Shown: positions 34,199 to 43,400, counted from the first letter of the stretch. The stretch is 64,000 bases of DNA from JARRPM01 sp963765545 (GCA_963765545.1 CAVXWW010000008.1:558001-622000); one strand, 5' to 3'. The notes: generated by a model not told the origin, from the letters alone. Numbers and translations: made by a program.

Positions 34199-36211
34199 CT
34201 AGGCCTGTTCGGTCACATCAATGTCGATGAGAATATCATCTGCCGCGACTTGTGTGCCGGCCTCCGCCCTGACCTCCCGCACAGTGCCGCTGGCCTCCGC
34301 CACTATTTCATAGTGCATTTTCATGGCTTCCAGCACCGCCAGGGTCTGGCCCGCCTCTACCGCATCACCCGGCGCAACCCTTACCTCCAGCAACAGGCCG
34401 TGCATCGGGGCGCTTACCCTGCCGCCACCGCCGGCGGTTTCCAGTGCCCCATCCAGCCGGATCAGGTCACAGAATTGGGTCGCCCGGCCCTCTATGGACA
34501 GATAGAGTTTGCCGCTGTGTGGTGTATGGAAACGCACCCTGTGGCTGAGCTCATCAATGCCGACATGGGCGCTGCTGCCTTCAACAGACAGTAATTCCAC
34601 CAGACAGGATTCCTCGGCACTGAATACCTGGTAGCGGGTGGAGCCAGTGTCTGTCGCGCCCAGCGCCATCACCGCAAGGTCATGGGTCAGCTCGCCATGC
34701 TGGTAGCGTTTGCGTGATATCAGGGCGCTGGCACTGGACCAGTCGCGCAACTGCGGGGCCACCAGCACACTGCCGGCGTAGAGCGCTTTGTGTTCCAGCG
34801 CCAGTTCGATAACGGCGGCCACGGCGCTGTCGGCGAAGGTGGGTACCGCGTTGGCGATACCCTGCGCCCCGAATTCCTCGGCGATAAATGCGGTGGTTGC
34901 CAGACCCGCGGCAAAACGTTCTTTCTGCAGGCACGCCACCAGGAAGTCCCGGTTGTGGCATGTGCCGAACAACACGGTTTCCTGCAGCGCCTCGATCAGG
35001 CGCAGGCGGGCGATTTCGCGGGTGGGCCCGCTGGCAATGATCTTGGCGACCATGGGGTCGTAAAAGGGTGAGATCTGCTGGCCGCTGGCGATGCCGCTGT
35101 CCACCCTTATCCCGGCGCCCTCGGGAGGTGACCACAGATCCACCGGGCCAGAGGCTGGCAGGAAGTCCTGGGCCGGATCCTCGGTGTACAGGCGCACTTC
35201 AATGGCATGGCCTGTCAGTGTGATGTCTTGCTGGGCCAGGCCCAGGGGTTCACCCTGGGCTACCTGTATCTGTAGCGCCACCAGGTCCAGCCCGGTAATC
35301 AGTTCGGTTACGGGGTGTTCCACCTGCAGGCGTGTGTTCATTTCCAGGAAATAGAAATTGCCACTCTCGTCCAGCAGGAATTCGACTGTACCGGCGCCGC
35401 GATACGCAATACTCGCGGCCGCAGCCACCGCGGCTGCTCCCATTTCAGCGCGCAGGGTGTCTGTCATTACCGGGCAGGGGGCTTCCTCAACAACTTTCTG
35501 GTGGCGGCGCTGCACCGAGCAGTCACGTTCGCCAAGGTGCACGGTGTTGCCCTGGTTGTCTGCAAAAACCTGTACCTCGACATGGCGCGGGCGAATGATG
35601 GCTTTCTCCAGGATCAGCTCACCGGAACCAAAAGCGGACTCCGCCTCTGCCCTGGCCAGGTCAATGGCGTTGGCCAGCTCTTTCAGGTCGTGCACCAGGC
35701 GCATGCCGCGGCCACCGCCACCGGCCGCCGCCTTTACCATGAGTGGCGGCCCTATCCTGGCTCCCTCGTCCAGCAGCACTGCATCACTCTGGTCCCTGCC
35801 CTCGTATCCCGGCACACAGGGCACGCCGGCCTCCAGCATGCGGCGCTTGGCCTCAGCCTTGTTGCCCATCAGGAAAATGGCATCCGGCGCGGGGCCAATG
35901 AAGACCAGCCCGGCCTTTTCGCAGGCGCGGGCAAAGTCGGCGTTCTCGCTGAGGAATCCGTAGCCCGGGTGGATAGCGCCGGCCCCGCTGGCCCGCGCCG
36001 CGCGCAGGATATTGTCCTGCACCAGGTAGGATTCGTTGACGGGGCCGGGCCCTATACACACCGCCTCGTCTGCCATTTGCACATGGGGCGCTCCCACGTC
36101 AGCCTCGGAGTAAACTGCCACCGTACGATAGCCCTGGGTCTTCGCGGTGCGTATCACGCGACAGGCTATCTCGCCGCGGTTGGCCACCAGTATGCTGGTA
36201 AATTGTGTCAT
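34199..36211 (-). CDS. atuF: Geranyl/methylcrotonyl-type acyl-CoA carboxylase, biotin subunit (AtuF-like)
   Basis: 670 residues with biotin carboxylase and biotin carrier in one chain. It has LVANRGEIACRVIRT (N-terminus), HPGYGFLSENA, KAAAGGGGRGMR (ATP-grasp loop), ERDCSVQRRHQK, EMNTRLQVEHPVTE, and a C-terminal EAMKM with biotinylated Lys631. The architecture fits AtuF, LiuD or PccA alike; the AtuA, AtuC and AtuE neighbours favour geranyl-CoA carboxylase. It carboxylates biotin with ATP and bicarbonate for transfer by the AtuC-like partner. It starts 15 bases after the AtuE-like gene. Confidence 0.9.
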   Translation of the reverse strand: MTQFTSILVANRGEIACRVIRTAKTQGYRTVAVYSEADVGAPHVQMADEAVCIGPGPVNESYLVQDNILRAARASGAGAIHPGYGFLSENADFARACEKAGLVFIGPAPDAIFLMGNKAEAKRRMLEAGVPCVPGYEGRDQSDAVLLDEGARIGPPLMVKAAAGGGGRGMRLVHDLKELANAIDLARAEAESAFGSGELILEKAIIRPRHVEVQVFADNQGNTVHLGERDCSVQRRHQKVVEEAPCPVMTDTLRAEMGAAAVAAAASIAYRGAGTVEFLLDESGNFYFLEMNTRLQVEHPVTELITGLDLVALQIQVAQGEPLGLAQQDITLTGHAIEVRLYTEDPAQDFLPASGPVDLWSPPEGAGIRVDSGIASGQQISPFYDPMVAKIIASGPTREIARLRLIEALQETVLFGTCHNRDFLVACLQKERFAAGLATTAFIAEEFGAQGIANAVPTFADSAVAAVIELALEHKALYAGSVLVAPQLRDWSSASALISRKRYQHGELTHDLAVMALGATDTGSTRYQVFSAEESCLVELLSVEGSSAHVGIDELSHRVRFHTPHSGKLYLSIEGRATQFCDLIRLDGALETAGGGGRVSAPMHGLLLEVRVAPGDAVEAGQTLAVLEAMKMHYEIVAEASGTVREVRAEAGTQVAADDILIDIDVTEQA

Positions 36212-36226
36212 CAGGCTCTCCGGGAT

Positions 36227-37036
36227 TTATTGCGTTGCCCACTCGGGCTTGCGTTTTTCAACAAAGGCGGCAACGCCCTCGCGGCCTTCCTCGCTGAGCA
36301 TGCAGTCAGCGAAACCGCGCGCGGCGAAGTCCAGCGCTTCCGCTCGCGGTCGTCGTGTGGTTTCGAACACGATACCCTTGGTGACAGCATTGGCGCCCGG
36401 CGCGCACAGGGCAATCTGCGCCAGCACCTCCGAGCATTTGGTCTCCAGGTCCGCCGCGTCTTCTGCCAGTATGTGTCCAATACCATACTGTACTGCCTCC
36501 TCGCCCCTGAAACGCGCACCGGTCAGCATCAGTCGCCGGGCCTGGGTCAGTCCCACCCGCTCGGTGACGAAGGGTGCTATCTGCGCCGGGGGTATGCCCA
36601 GGCTGGTTTCACTGAGACGGAAGCGGGCGTCGCGGGTCACGATTGTGACATCGCCCACACACGCCAGGCCGAGGCCGCCACCGATGGCTGCGCCCTCTAC
36701 CAGTATGATAACGGCCTGGGGTTGTTCATTGAGTTTGATCATCAGGTCGCCGAAGCTTCGATTACCCCGGGCAACCTCGGCCTTGTCGGGTTCGCCTCCC
36801 TGCAGGCCGGACTTGAAACCCTTGATGTCCCCGCCGGCGCAGAAAAAACCACCCTTGCCACGCAGGATGATAGTGCGCAGGCTGCGGTTGTCCCGGGTTG
36901 CGTCCAGCACCGTACTGAGCTCATCGACCATCTCGGCCGACAGGGAGTTTCTGGCTTCCGGCCGGTTCAGCCATATGGTCAAAACGCTGCCCTGTGGTTC
37001 CAGGATAAGGCTCGTTGTGTCCGGTAATGTTGTCAT
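36227..37036 (-). CDS. atuE: Enoyl-CoA hydratase, AtuE-like
   Basis: 269 residues from the ATG at 37034-37036, which has GGAG seven bases upstream; the frame is open further but has no RBS. The crotonase oxyanion segments are GGFFCAGGDIKGF (about 62-74) and VEGAAIGGGLGLACVGD. In the Atu pathway AtuE hydrates isohexenyl-glutaconyl-CoA, in parallel to LiuC on 3-methylglutaconyl-CoA. The neighbouring AtuA argues for the former. Located between the two carboxylase subunit genes, as in characterised atu/liu operons. Confidence 0.88.
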   Translation of the reverse strand: MTTLPDTTSLILEPQGSVLTIWLNRPEARNSLSAEMVDELSTVLDATRDNRSLRTIILRGKGGFFCAGGDIKGFKSGLQGGEPDKAEVARGNRSFGDLMIKLNEQPQAVIILVEGAAIGGGLGLACVGDVTIVTRDARFRLSETSLGIPPAQIAPFVTERVGLTQARRLMLTGARFRGEEAVQYGIGHILAEDAADLETKCSEVLAQIALCAPGANAVTKGIVFETTRRPRAEALDFAARGFADCMLSEEGREGVAAFVEKRKPEWATQ

Positions 37037-37083
37037 TGTTTTTCTCCAGAAAAGGAATTTGCGCCTGTCGCGTTTTGCTGCCG

Positions 37084-38706
37084 CTACATCCGCGCAATAC
37101 CGAAGCTGTTGGGCCGAACCGTGCGGTGCCGGGTTTCCCACACTGTCTCCAGCAGGAAACCCAGGGTTTTGCGGCTGTCGCGCGGATCTATCATGCCGTC
37201 ATCCATGAGGTGGCCTGAGGTATAAAACGCGCTGGACTGGCTGTCGAACAGATTGGCCAGGTAGGCCTCCTGTTTGGCCAGGGCTTCCTCGTCTGCCTCC
37301 TGGCCCATGGCCGTGGCCTTGCCGCGTGCCACCATTGACATGGTCTTTGCCGCCTGCTCGCCGCCCATCACGCCGGTGCGGGCATTCGGGAAGGTGTACA
37401 GGAAATCCGGTTCGTAGGCTCGCCCACACATACCGTAGTTGCCGGCACCGAAGCTGGCACCCGTCATCAGGGTGATGCGCGGCACTTCCAGGTTGCGCAC
37501 GGCCTGAATCATTTTTGAGCCGTGCTTGATCATGCCTGCACGCTCCGACCTGGTACCCACGATATAGCCAGTGGTGTTTTGCATAAACAACAGCGGGATG
37601 TTGGCCTGGTCACACAGTTGCAGGAACTGCGTCGCCTTGGTCGCCCCTTCCGGGTCGATGGGGCCGTTGTTGCCAATAATGCCGCAGGGCAAACCAAAGA
37701 TATCCGCCTGGATGCAGACAGTAGCGGCACCGTAGCGTGGCTTGAAGTCCATGAAGTCCGAGCCGTCCACTACTCGCGCTACCAACTCGCGCATGTCGTA
37801 GGGGTTGCGGTAGTCACAGGGAATAACACCCGCGAGTTCGTCCTGGTCATAGATGGGCTCGCAGTAGCCGCGCCGCGAGGGTGTGGCGCAATCCTTGTTC
37901 CACTGCAGGCGGTGTAGCAATTCCCGGCACATCTGGACCGCCTGCCCGTCGTTTTCCGCGAGGTATTCCGCCAGGCCAGACACCGAGGCGTGCATTTCCG
38001 CGCCACCGAGTTCTTCCTCGGTAGCGATTTCTCCGGTAGCGGCCTTGAGCAGGGGCGGCCCGGCCAGGAATGCGCGCCCGTTGCCCTTGACCGCAATAAC
38101 ATAATCGCTGAGGCCCGGCATGTAGGCGCCGCCGGCGGTGGATGAGCCGTGCAGTATTGAGATAACAGGGATCCCCGCCTTGCTCAACTTGGCCAGGTTG
38201 CCGAACAGGGCCCCGCCGTTGGAAAAGCCCTCGACGGTGTAGTTGATCAGATCGCCGCCGGCGCTTTCCACCAGGTGAACAAATGGCAGTTTCTGCTCCA
38301 GGGCGATCACCTCCGCGCGGGTAACGCGATAGGCGCCGGCGGTGGTGAGTGAGCCCGCCTGTATGCCGCTGTCATCCACCACCACCACGCAACGCACGCC
38401 GCTAATGAAACCAACGCCGGCGATGATAGTACTGCCGGGAATCGACTTTTCCGGGTCCGGGTTGTCGAGCAGGTAACCGGCGATATTGCCGATAGCCATA
38501 AACGGCATGCCGGGATCCAGCAGTCGGGCGAGGCGCTCCCGCGGGGTGAGTTGGCCGCGCGCCTCGAACCTGGAGCGGCGTTTTTCGGAGATCATCGCGC
38601 CGCGAGCGTTAAGCTGTTGCAGGTGCTCTATGTGTGCCAGCATGTCCTCGCGATTTTTGCGGAAGCCGTCTGACCTGGGATTGATTTTCGAGTTGAATAC
38701 TGTCAT
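37084..38706 (-). CDS. atuC: Geranyl/methylcrotonyl-type carboxylase, carboxyltransferase subunit (AtuC-like)
   Basis: 540 residues from the ATG at 38704-38706, which overlaps the upstream stop as TGATG. It has the two crotonase-like halves of acyl-CoA carboxyltransferases (VHLVESAGGDL; HGSSTAGGAYMPGLSDY; LLFMQNTTGYIVG; TGASFGAGNYGMCGRAY; NARTGVMGGEQAAKTM). It moves CO2 from biotin to the gamma carbon of a 3-methyl-2-enoyl-CoA. Sequence alone does not separate geranyl-CoA from methylcrotonyl-CoA specificity. Confidence 0.9.
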   Translation of the reverse strand: MTVFNSKINPRSDGFRKNREDMLAHIEHLQQLNARGAMISEKRRSRFEARGQLTPRERLARLLDPGMPFMAIGNIAGYLLDNPDPEKSIPGSTIIAGVGFISGVRCVVVVDDSGIQAGSLTTAGAYRVTRAEVIALEQKLPFVHLVESAGGDLINYTVEGFSNGGALFGNLAKLSKAGIPVISILHGSSTAGGAYMPGLSDYVIAVKGNGRAFLAGPPLLKAATGEIATEEELGGAEMHASVSGLAEYLAENDGQAVQMCRELLHRLQWNKDCATPSRRGYCEPIYDQDELAGVIPCDYRNPYDMRELVARVVDGSDFMDFKPRYGAATVCIQADIFGLPCGIIGNNGPIDPEGATKATQFLQLCDQANIPLLFMQNTTGYIVGTRSERAGMIKHGSKMIQAVRNLEVPRITLMTGASFGAGNYGMCGRAYEPDFLYTFPNARTGVMGGEQAAKTMSMVARGKATAMGQEADEEALAKQEAYLANLFDSQSSAFYTSGHLMDDGMIDPRDSRKTLGFLLETVWETRHRTVRPNSFGIARM

Positions 38707-40508
38707 CACAGCCTCTTTGCAATAGTCGCCGGCACAGCAATCGGACAGGACAACAGCAGTTGTGCGTAGCCCTTGGCCTGGGGGTCGTTGCGTATGCTGG
38801 CCACGCCGCCTCCGCCCAGCACGTCGTGCAGCAGGAAGTTGATGGCATTGGATCCGGGTAGCAGGAATCGCTGGACATTACCCGGCTCTGTGCTGTCCAG
38901 GAAGTGCGCAAAATGCTCGGTAACCACCTGTTCGGTAAGCGCCTGGTAGATATAGGGGAGATAGGTCGGGTCCCGGGCAATGATGCCTATATTCGCCTTG
39001 TTGCCCTTGTCGCCACTGCGTCCCCAGGCCAGGGCGATCAGCGGCACCTCGGCCATGGCCTCTGCTTTGTCTGCTGCTGGAGCGGCTGGCCGGTCAATGG
39101 TTACCGTATCCAGTGGCTGTCCGTGTGCCTCATCACAGGGTATTTCTTCCCCGTTCAGCAGGATGCGCACTGCGACGCTGTCGCGGGGGACGGTGAAGGA
39201 GAACAGGCGCACAACGGGCGAGGGCCTGGGGCGTCCACCGGCAAAGCCGGAGAGCCCCGGCGGGGTGGCGAGGCCGAGACCGACCGCTTCCTTGAGGAGT
39301 ATGCCGATGCCCGCGGCCGCCGGGTGCTTGGCGGCAATTTTCATTGCGACTTCGCGACTGCCGCCGGCTCGGGCGAACTTGCCGAACTGGCTCTCCGCGC
39401 CTATCAGTTCGATACTCGTTTCGCTGAAATCCGCCAGCCCGAAGGTCTTGAAAACGTTGCGCGATGCTTCAAATACCGCCTCGCCCAGGGCGCGGGCCTT
39501 TTTGTCCGCGTCTATACCGTAGAAAGTCATGTAGGTGCCTCCCCGGAACTGGTCGGCGTAGGTTGCGCTGACCTTGTAGGTATCCGGTGCCGGCCGCCCG
39601 GTTGCGCCCGCCACCTTTACCCGGTTCTCACCGGCCGGCTCGATGGTGGCGGTGGAGAAATCGCAAACCACGTCGGGCAATATATACGCCTGGGGGTCGC
39701 CGATCTCGTAGAGCATCTGTTCCGCGACGGTACCCACGTTGACCAGGCCGCCGGTGTTGTTCGGCTTGGTGCAGATAAAACTGCCATCGATGGAGATTTC
39801 GGCAATCGGGTAGCCCATGTTCGCCAGCCCGGTGACCTGGTCCCAGTCAGTAAAGTTGCCACCGGTGGCCTGGGGGCCGCATTCCAGGATATGGCCGGCC
39901 AGGGAGCCCATGGCCAGCTGGGCAAGGTCGTCCCTGCCCCAGCCGAAAGTATGAATGCAGGCACCCAGGGTGACTGCACTGTCGACGCAGCGCCCCGTGA
40001 CCACGATGTCTGCGCCCTGTTCCAACGCGCGGGCGATAGGGAAGGCGCCCAGGTAGGCGTTGACGCTTTGCAGGCTGCCCGGTTCGGGGAAGTGCTCGCC
40101 GGAAAACATTTCTGTGGTGCCCGCTGCCGCCCATTGCCCGGCGCTGGCCATCAGGTCATCGCCCACAATACAGGCAACGCCAAGGTCCAATCCCTGCTCG
40201 GCAATCAGGGTTCGCAGGGCCTCGGCGCAGGCCTGTGGATTGACGCCGCCGGCGTTGGAGATCACCTTGATGCCTCTAGCCGCAATTTTTGCCAGGTTGG
40301 GTTGCATCGCCGCGGTGACAAAATCTACCGCATAGCCTTTGGTCTCGTCCTTGGCCCTGGCGCGGGCCATGATCGACATGGTGATTTCCGCGAGGTAGTC
40401 GTAGACGATATAGTCCAGCCCATCGCAGTCCAGCAGTTGTGGGGTAGCCCGGGCCGCGTCACCCCAGAACCCGCTGGCGCCGCCTATGCGCAATACTGTG
40501 TCGGTCAT
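38706..40508 (-). CDS. atuA: AtuA family protein (DUF1446, acyclic terpene utilisation)
   Basis: 600 residues from the ATG at 40506-40508 (AGGA about 10 bases upstream). The N-terminal two thirds is the DUF1446 domain (GGASGFWGDAARAT; YDYLAEITMSIMARAR; NAGGVNPQACAEAL; TGRCVDSAVTL; ECGPQATGGNFTDW). The last 110 residues form a second module (LAWGRSGDKGNKANIGIIAR) seen in longer AtuA proteins. AtuA is essential for citronellol/geraniol growth in Pseudomonas, but its exact reaction is unclear. It is first in the six-gene operon and divergent from an AraC-type regulator. Confidence 0.92.
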   Translation of the reverse strand: MTDTVLRIGGASGFWGDAARATPQLLDCDGLDYIVYDYLAEITMSIMARARAKDETKGYAVDFVTAAMQPNLAKIAARGIKVISNAGGVNPQACAEALRTLIAEQGLDLGVACIVGDDLMASAGQWAAAGTTEMFSGEHFPEPGSLQSVNAYLGAFPIARALEQGADIVVTGRCVDSAVTLGACIHTFGWGRDDLAQLAMGSLAGHILECGPQATGGNFTDWDQVTGLANMGYPIAEISIDGSFICTKPNNTGGLVNVGTVAEQMLYEIGDPQAYILPDVVCDFSTATIEPAGENRVKVAGATGRPAPDTYKVSATYADQFRGGTYMTFYGIDADKKARALGEAVFEASRNVFKTFGLADFSETSIELIGAESQFGKFARAGGSREVAMKIAAKHPAAAGIGILLKEAVGLGLATPPGLSGFAGGRPRPSPVVRLFSFTVPRDSVAVRILLNGEEIPCDEAHGQPLDTVTIDRPAAPAADKAEAMAEVPLIALAWGRSGDKGNKANIGIIARDPTYLPYIYQALTEQVVTEHFAHFLDSTEPGNVQRFLLPGSNAINFLLHDVLGGGGVASIRNDPQAKGYAQLLLSCPIAVPATIAKRL

Positions 40509-40525
40509 GCCTGGTTTCCTGCCTG

Positions 40526-40544
40526 TGCCTGTTCGAGACAGGCA
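40526..40544. promoter_or_regulatory. 7-5-7 palindrome in the atuA leader, candidate operator or hairpin
   Basis: TGCCTGT (40526-40532), TCGAG, ACAGGCA (40538-40544) is a perfect inverted repeat. On the minus strand it lies immediately after a possible -10, TACTAT (40550-40545), so it covers the expected start of the atu transcript. It could bind a TetR-type repressor, as at the Pseudomonas atuA promoter, or fold in the leader RNA. Confidence 0.5.
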
Positions 40545-40579
40545 ATAGTACTGAGTCGGGCCTTTCTTCACACGGGAAA

Positions 40580-40608
40580 TGGCGCCACCAAGCACAGAGT
40601 TGGCGCCA
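40580..40608. promoter_or_regulatory. Paired TGGCGCCA sites, candidate AraC-type activator site
   Basis: The 8-bp palindrome TGGCGCCA occurs at 40580-40587 and again at 40601-40608, exactly 21 bp apart, two helical turns. Seen from the possible atu promoter (-10 at 40550-40545), the pair falls just upstream of the -35 region, where AraC-family activators bind. The AraC-type gene is divergent, starting at 40730. Confidence 0.55.
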
Positions 40609-40729
40609 ACCGAAGGCCCGCCGGGGTAGGCCTTGCCGGGCGGGTCAATTCGGCGTCCCGGCTGCAGGCAGACGCCTCGCGCCCCATGCTACCCTTATTG
40701 CCCCGAGGAATAGACAGGAGCTATCTGGT

Positions 40730-41752
40730 TTGGAGGTTCATGACCAACCCGGCGAGGGTGCAGTCTATGCGAGGGCGCTTAGCGGCCCGCTGGACCTGGC
40801 GGCAGCGCTGGGCGCTGACCCGCAGATGCTTGCCCGCAATGCCGGCCTGGATATCAGTTTGCTGACAGTGCCCGATGCGCTGCTGCCTGTCGCCACCTAC
40901 TACCGGCTGCAGGAGCAGTTCCGGCAACACACCGGCAACCCCGATTTTGGCCTGTTGAGCGGCCGGGTTTCGCATATGGAGAACGCCCACCTGTTTCTTT
41001 ACCTGGCCTCTGCCAGTCAGACCCTGCGCGACTGGCTGAATATGGTGCCTACAGTGGCGAGTATTCTCGGGGATGTCGGGTCTATCGGGATTGCCAGGTA
41101 CCGCGATGACTTCGCACTGGAGTGGCATCCCCTGCGGCCGCCGAACCCGGAGCGTTGTGTGGTCACAGACAGTCTGCTTTCTGCCGCGGCGCTACAGATG
41201 GATGGCTATTGTCTGCTCCCGGTCAGGCCCCACCGGGTGGACCTGACTTACCCCCGCCCAGGGAATATCGATGTGCTGCGCGACACTTATGGTGCCCCGC
41301 TGTATTTCGACCAGGCTGTCAGTGCCTTGCATTACGACTGGAAGATGCTCGATAACCCGCAGGTACATGTCAGCACGCGATTTTATGACACGGTAGCCGA
41401 GGAGTTTTCGGCATTTTTCAGTGGCGATGCCTCCGGGACGGACCCGTTTTCCCTGAGCCTGCACACAGCGATCAGGCGACTGTTGCCCGCCGGTGGCTGT
41501 TCTATAGACAGTATTGCCGCCGACATGAATGTATCTCGCCGCACGCTACAGCGACGGCTGAAGGACCGGGATACGCACTTTCAGCAATTATTGCAGCGGG
41601 TGAAGTCCACCCTGGCAAGGAAGTACCTGGAAGACAAAAGCCTGAGTATCATCGAGATTGCGCTGCTGTTGGGTTATGGCGACCCGTCGTCCTTTTCCGC
41701 AGCTTTTAAAGCATGGACCGGCCTTACTCCCACGGAGTTTCGGCGCCAGTAA
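40730..41752 (+). CDS. AraC family transcriptional regulator
   Basis: 340 residues. An N-terminal effector domain of the kind in OruR/ArgR-like AraC proteins (about 20-200) precedes a C-terminal double helix-turn-helix (about 240-338: SIDSIAADMNVSRRTLQRRL; SIIEIALLLGYGDPSSFSAAF; WTGLTPTEFRRQ). The start is TTG at 40730, supported by CAGGAG nine bases upstream; no in-frame ATG lies nearby. It is divergent from atuA and most likely controls it through the paired sites at 40580-40608; that link is inference. Confidence 0.9.
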   Translation: MEVHDQPGEGAVYARALSGPLDLAAALGADPQMLARNAGLDISLLTVPDALLPVATYYRLQEQFRQHTGNPDFGLLSGRVSHMENAHLFLYLASASQTLRDWLNMVPTVASILGDVGSIGIARYRDDFALEWHPLRPPNPERCVVTDSLLSAAALQMDGYCLLPVRPHRVDLTYPRPGNIDVLRDTYGAPLYFDQAVSALHYDWKMLDNPQVHVSTRFYDTVAEEFSAFFSGDASGTDPFSLSLHTAIRRLLPAGGCSIDSIAADMNVSRRTLQRRLKDRDTHFQQLLQRVKSTLARKYLEDKSLSIIEIALLLGYGDPSSFSAAFKAWTGLTPTEFRRQ

Positions 41753-41825
41753 TGTCGCTGTCGTCGGGTGTGGGCCCGGCTCTGGCGCGCAGTGCAGGTA
41801 AATTCTGCCGGATGAGCTGTCGCAC

Positions 41826-42137
41826 CTAATTGGCGGTGGCGACCACATTGCCCTGTTCACGAAACACTTGCAGCTCGGCGTTATAGTTTGCCGCTGCCCG
41901 CTGGGCAAGCAGCGCGCCGCGGTTGTGCTGGATGGCCTGCAAGTTCTTGTTGCACGCCAGGTAGTTCTCTATCGTTGCGACGTAATTTTTGACAACGACC
42001 TGCGCCTCATACATTTCGTGCATGGAGGCAGCAGTGCCATCGGGGATAGTCGGTTCCTCCAGCGGAACAAAGGACGGGCATTCGGCATTGGCATGCAGGG
42101 TCATAAGCAGGGCCGGGATCGCAATAAGCTTGTTCAT
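41826..42137 (-). CDS. Small secreted protein of unknown function
   Basis: 103 residues with a clear signal peptide (MNKLIAIPALLMTLHANA, cleavage before ECP). The mature part is helical, rich in Ala/Asn/Gln, with two cysteines (in AECPSF and NYLACNK) that could form a disulfide in the periplasm. I do not recognise the family. It is a single gene with an A+T-rich upstream region. Confidence 0.75.
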   Translation of the reverse strand: MNKLIAIPALLMTLHANAECPSFVPLEEPTIPDGTAASMHEMYEAQVVVKNYVATIENYLACNKNLQAIQHNRGALLAQRAAANYNAELQVFREQGNVVATAN

Positions 42138-42533
42138 TTTCAGTGCCTCGCAAGGTGGTCAGTAAAATATCGTGTTACCGAAATGTGTTACCAATATTCA
42201 CAATACGCAAGTTGATTGCAAGTGGTTTATCGGAATAAGCCATATAACGTGTTGATATTAAGATGTATATTGATGCCCGCTCAATTTGGGGTTGCACCAG
42301 AAGTTACTTCAGGTAACAGGGTGCGCACCGATATGTGGCGATTATCTGTGAATTAGTCCCATGGGCGTTGGTTCGGTGCGACAAATTGGTGCCGGCGGCG
42401 CTGCGGCTTGCCAGTAATGGGTGCGGGGAAGGCTTGAGGCCCAGGACTGGCCTCGTGTCTATCAATTGTCTCGCCCGTGACATGAGAATGGCTCTCGCCT
42501 GGGGTAAAGTAGTGGTTTAAGTCACGCAGAGAT
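42138..42533. other. A+T-rich intergenic region
   Basis: 396 bases between divergent genes with no supported gene. The first 140 bases are notably A+T-rich for this window. GTGTTACC occurs twice 13 bp apart (42172-42179 and 42185-42192), close to the likely minus-strand promoter of the secreted protein. I could not fix a confident promoter on either strand. Confidence 0.5.
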
Positions 42534-43400
42534 ATGGCAATGAATACCTTTGATCAGCGCGTAGTGGTTATCACCGGCGCGGCGTCCGGCATAGGTCGCG
42601 CCCTCGCGTTGCAACTGGCCGCCCGGGGTGCCAGCCTGGCACTGGCGGACAGGGACATGGCAGGGCTTGGGGAGACCAGGGCGTTGATCGAAAAAACCGG
42701 TGCTCGTTGCACTATCCACGACCTGGATGTGGCTGACCGGGAGGCGTTCGAGGCCTTTGCCGGCCAGGTAATAGCGGACCACGGCGAGGTACATGCGCTG
42801 TTCAGTAACGCCGGGGTAACGCTGGTAGATTCGGTGGAAAGCCAGAGTTACGAGGACTTCAACTGGTTGATGAATATCAACTTCTGGGGTGTCGTGCACG
42901 GTACGCGGGCCTTCCTGCCTCATCTGCAGCGGGTTGACGAAGCCCATATCGTCAATATTTCCAGCGTATTTGGCTTGATGGCTGTACCCATGCAAAGTGC
43001 CTACAACTCGTCCAAATTCGCGGTGCGCGGTTTTACCGAGGCCCTTAAAATGGAGATGGCGGGCAGCCACATCCAGGTCAGCTGTGTTCATCCCGGGGGT
43101 ATCAAGACGGGCATAGCGCGCAATTCCCGGATCAATGAAAAGACGACAGGGGTTTCGCTGGAGGAGTTTGGGGCGGGTTTCGATGCCAAGGCTTCCACGA
43201 CCGCTGACCAGGCCGCGGCGATCATCATCCGCGGAGTGCTCAAGAACAAGCGTCGCATCCTGGTGGGTAACGATGCCAGGGTCCTGAGTCTGGTGACAAG
43301 ACTGTTTCCCGGCAGCTACGAAAAACTGCTGCGCCTGGAAAAGGCAATTCGCGAAAGGCGCGAGGACCCGCTTGCCAGGGCGCTTCCGATCGAGCCCTGA
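42534..43400 (+). CDS. Short-chain dehydrogenase/reductase
   Basis: 288 residues. NAD(P)-binding TGAASGIG lies at 14-21, a SNAG segment near 93, catalytic Tyr/Lys in SAYNSSKFAV, and HPGGIKTGIA after it. DRDMAG after the second strand favours NAD. The C-terminal extension (RILVGNDARVLSLVTRLFPGSYEKLL) is typical of SDRs related to lipid or acetoin-type dehydrogenases. Substrate unknown. It is 5' of, but probably not in one unit with, the efflux genes. Confidence 0.9.
   Translation: MAMNTFDQRVVVITGAASGIGRALALQLAARGASLALADRDMAGLGETRALIEKTGARCTIHDLDVADREAFEAFAGQVIADHGEVHALFSNAGVTLVDSVESQSYEDFNWLMNINFWGVVHGTRAFLPHLQRVDEAHIVNISSVFGLMAVPMQSAYNSSKFAVRGFTEALKMEMAGSHIQVSCVHPGGIKTGIARNSRINEKTTGVSLEEFGAGFDAKASTTADQAAAIIIRGVLKNKRRILVGNDARVLSLVTRLFPGSYEKLLRLEKAIRERREDPLARALPIEP

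Noticed and set aside
35315..37027. 570-codon forward open frame
   Set aside because: It runs antisense through the AtuF- and AtuE-like genes, which have full family motifs. Long antisense frames are expected at this G+C content.
38904..40865. 653-codon forward open frame
   Set aside because: Antisense to atuA, no RBS and no recognisable domain; it also crosses the regulatory gap and the araC-type start.
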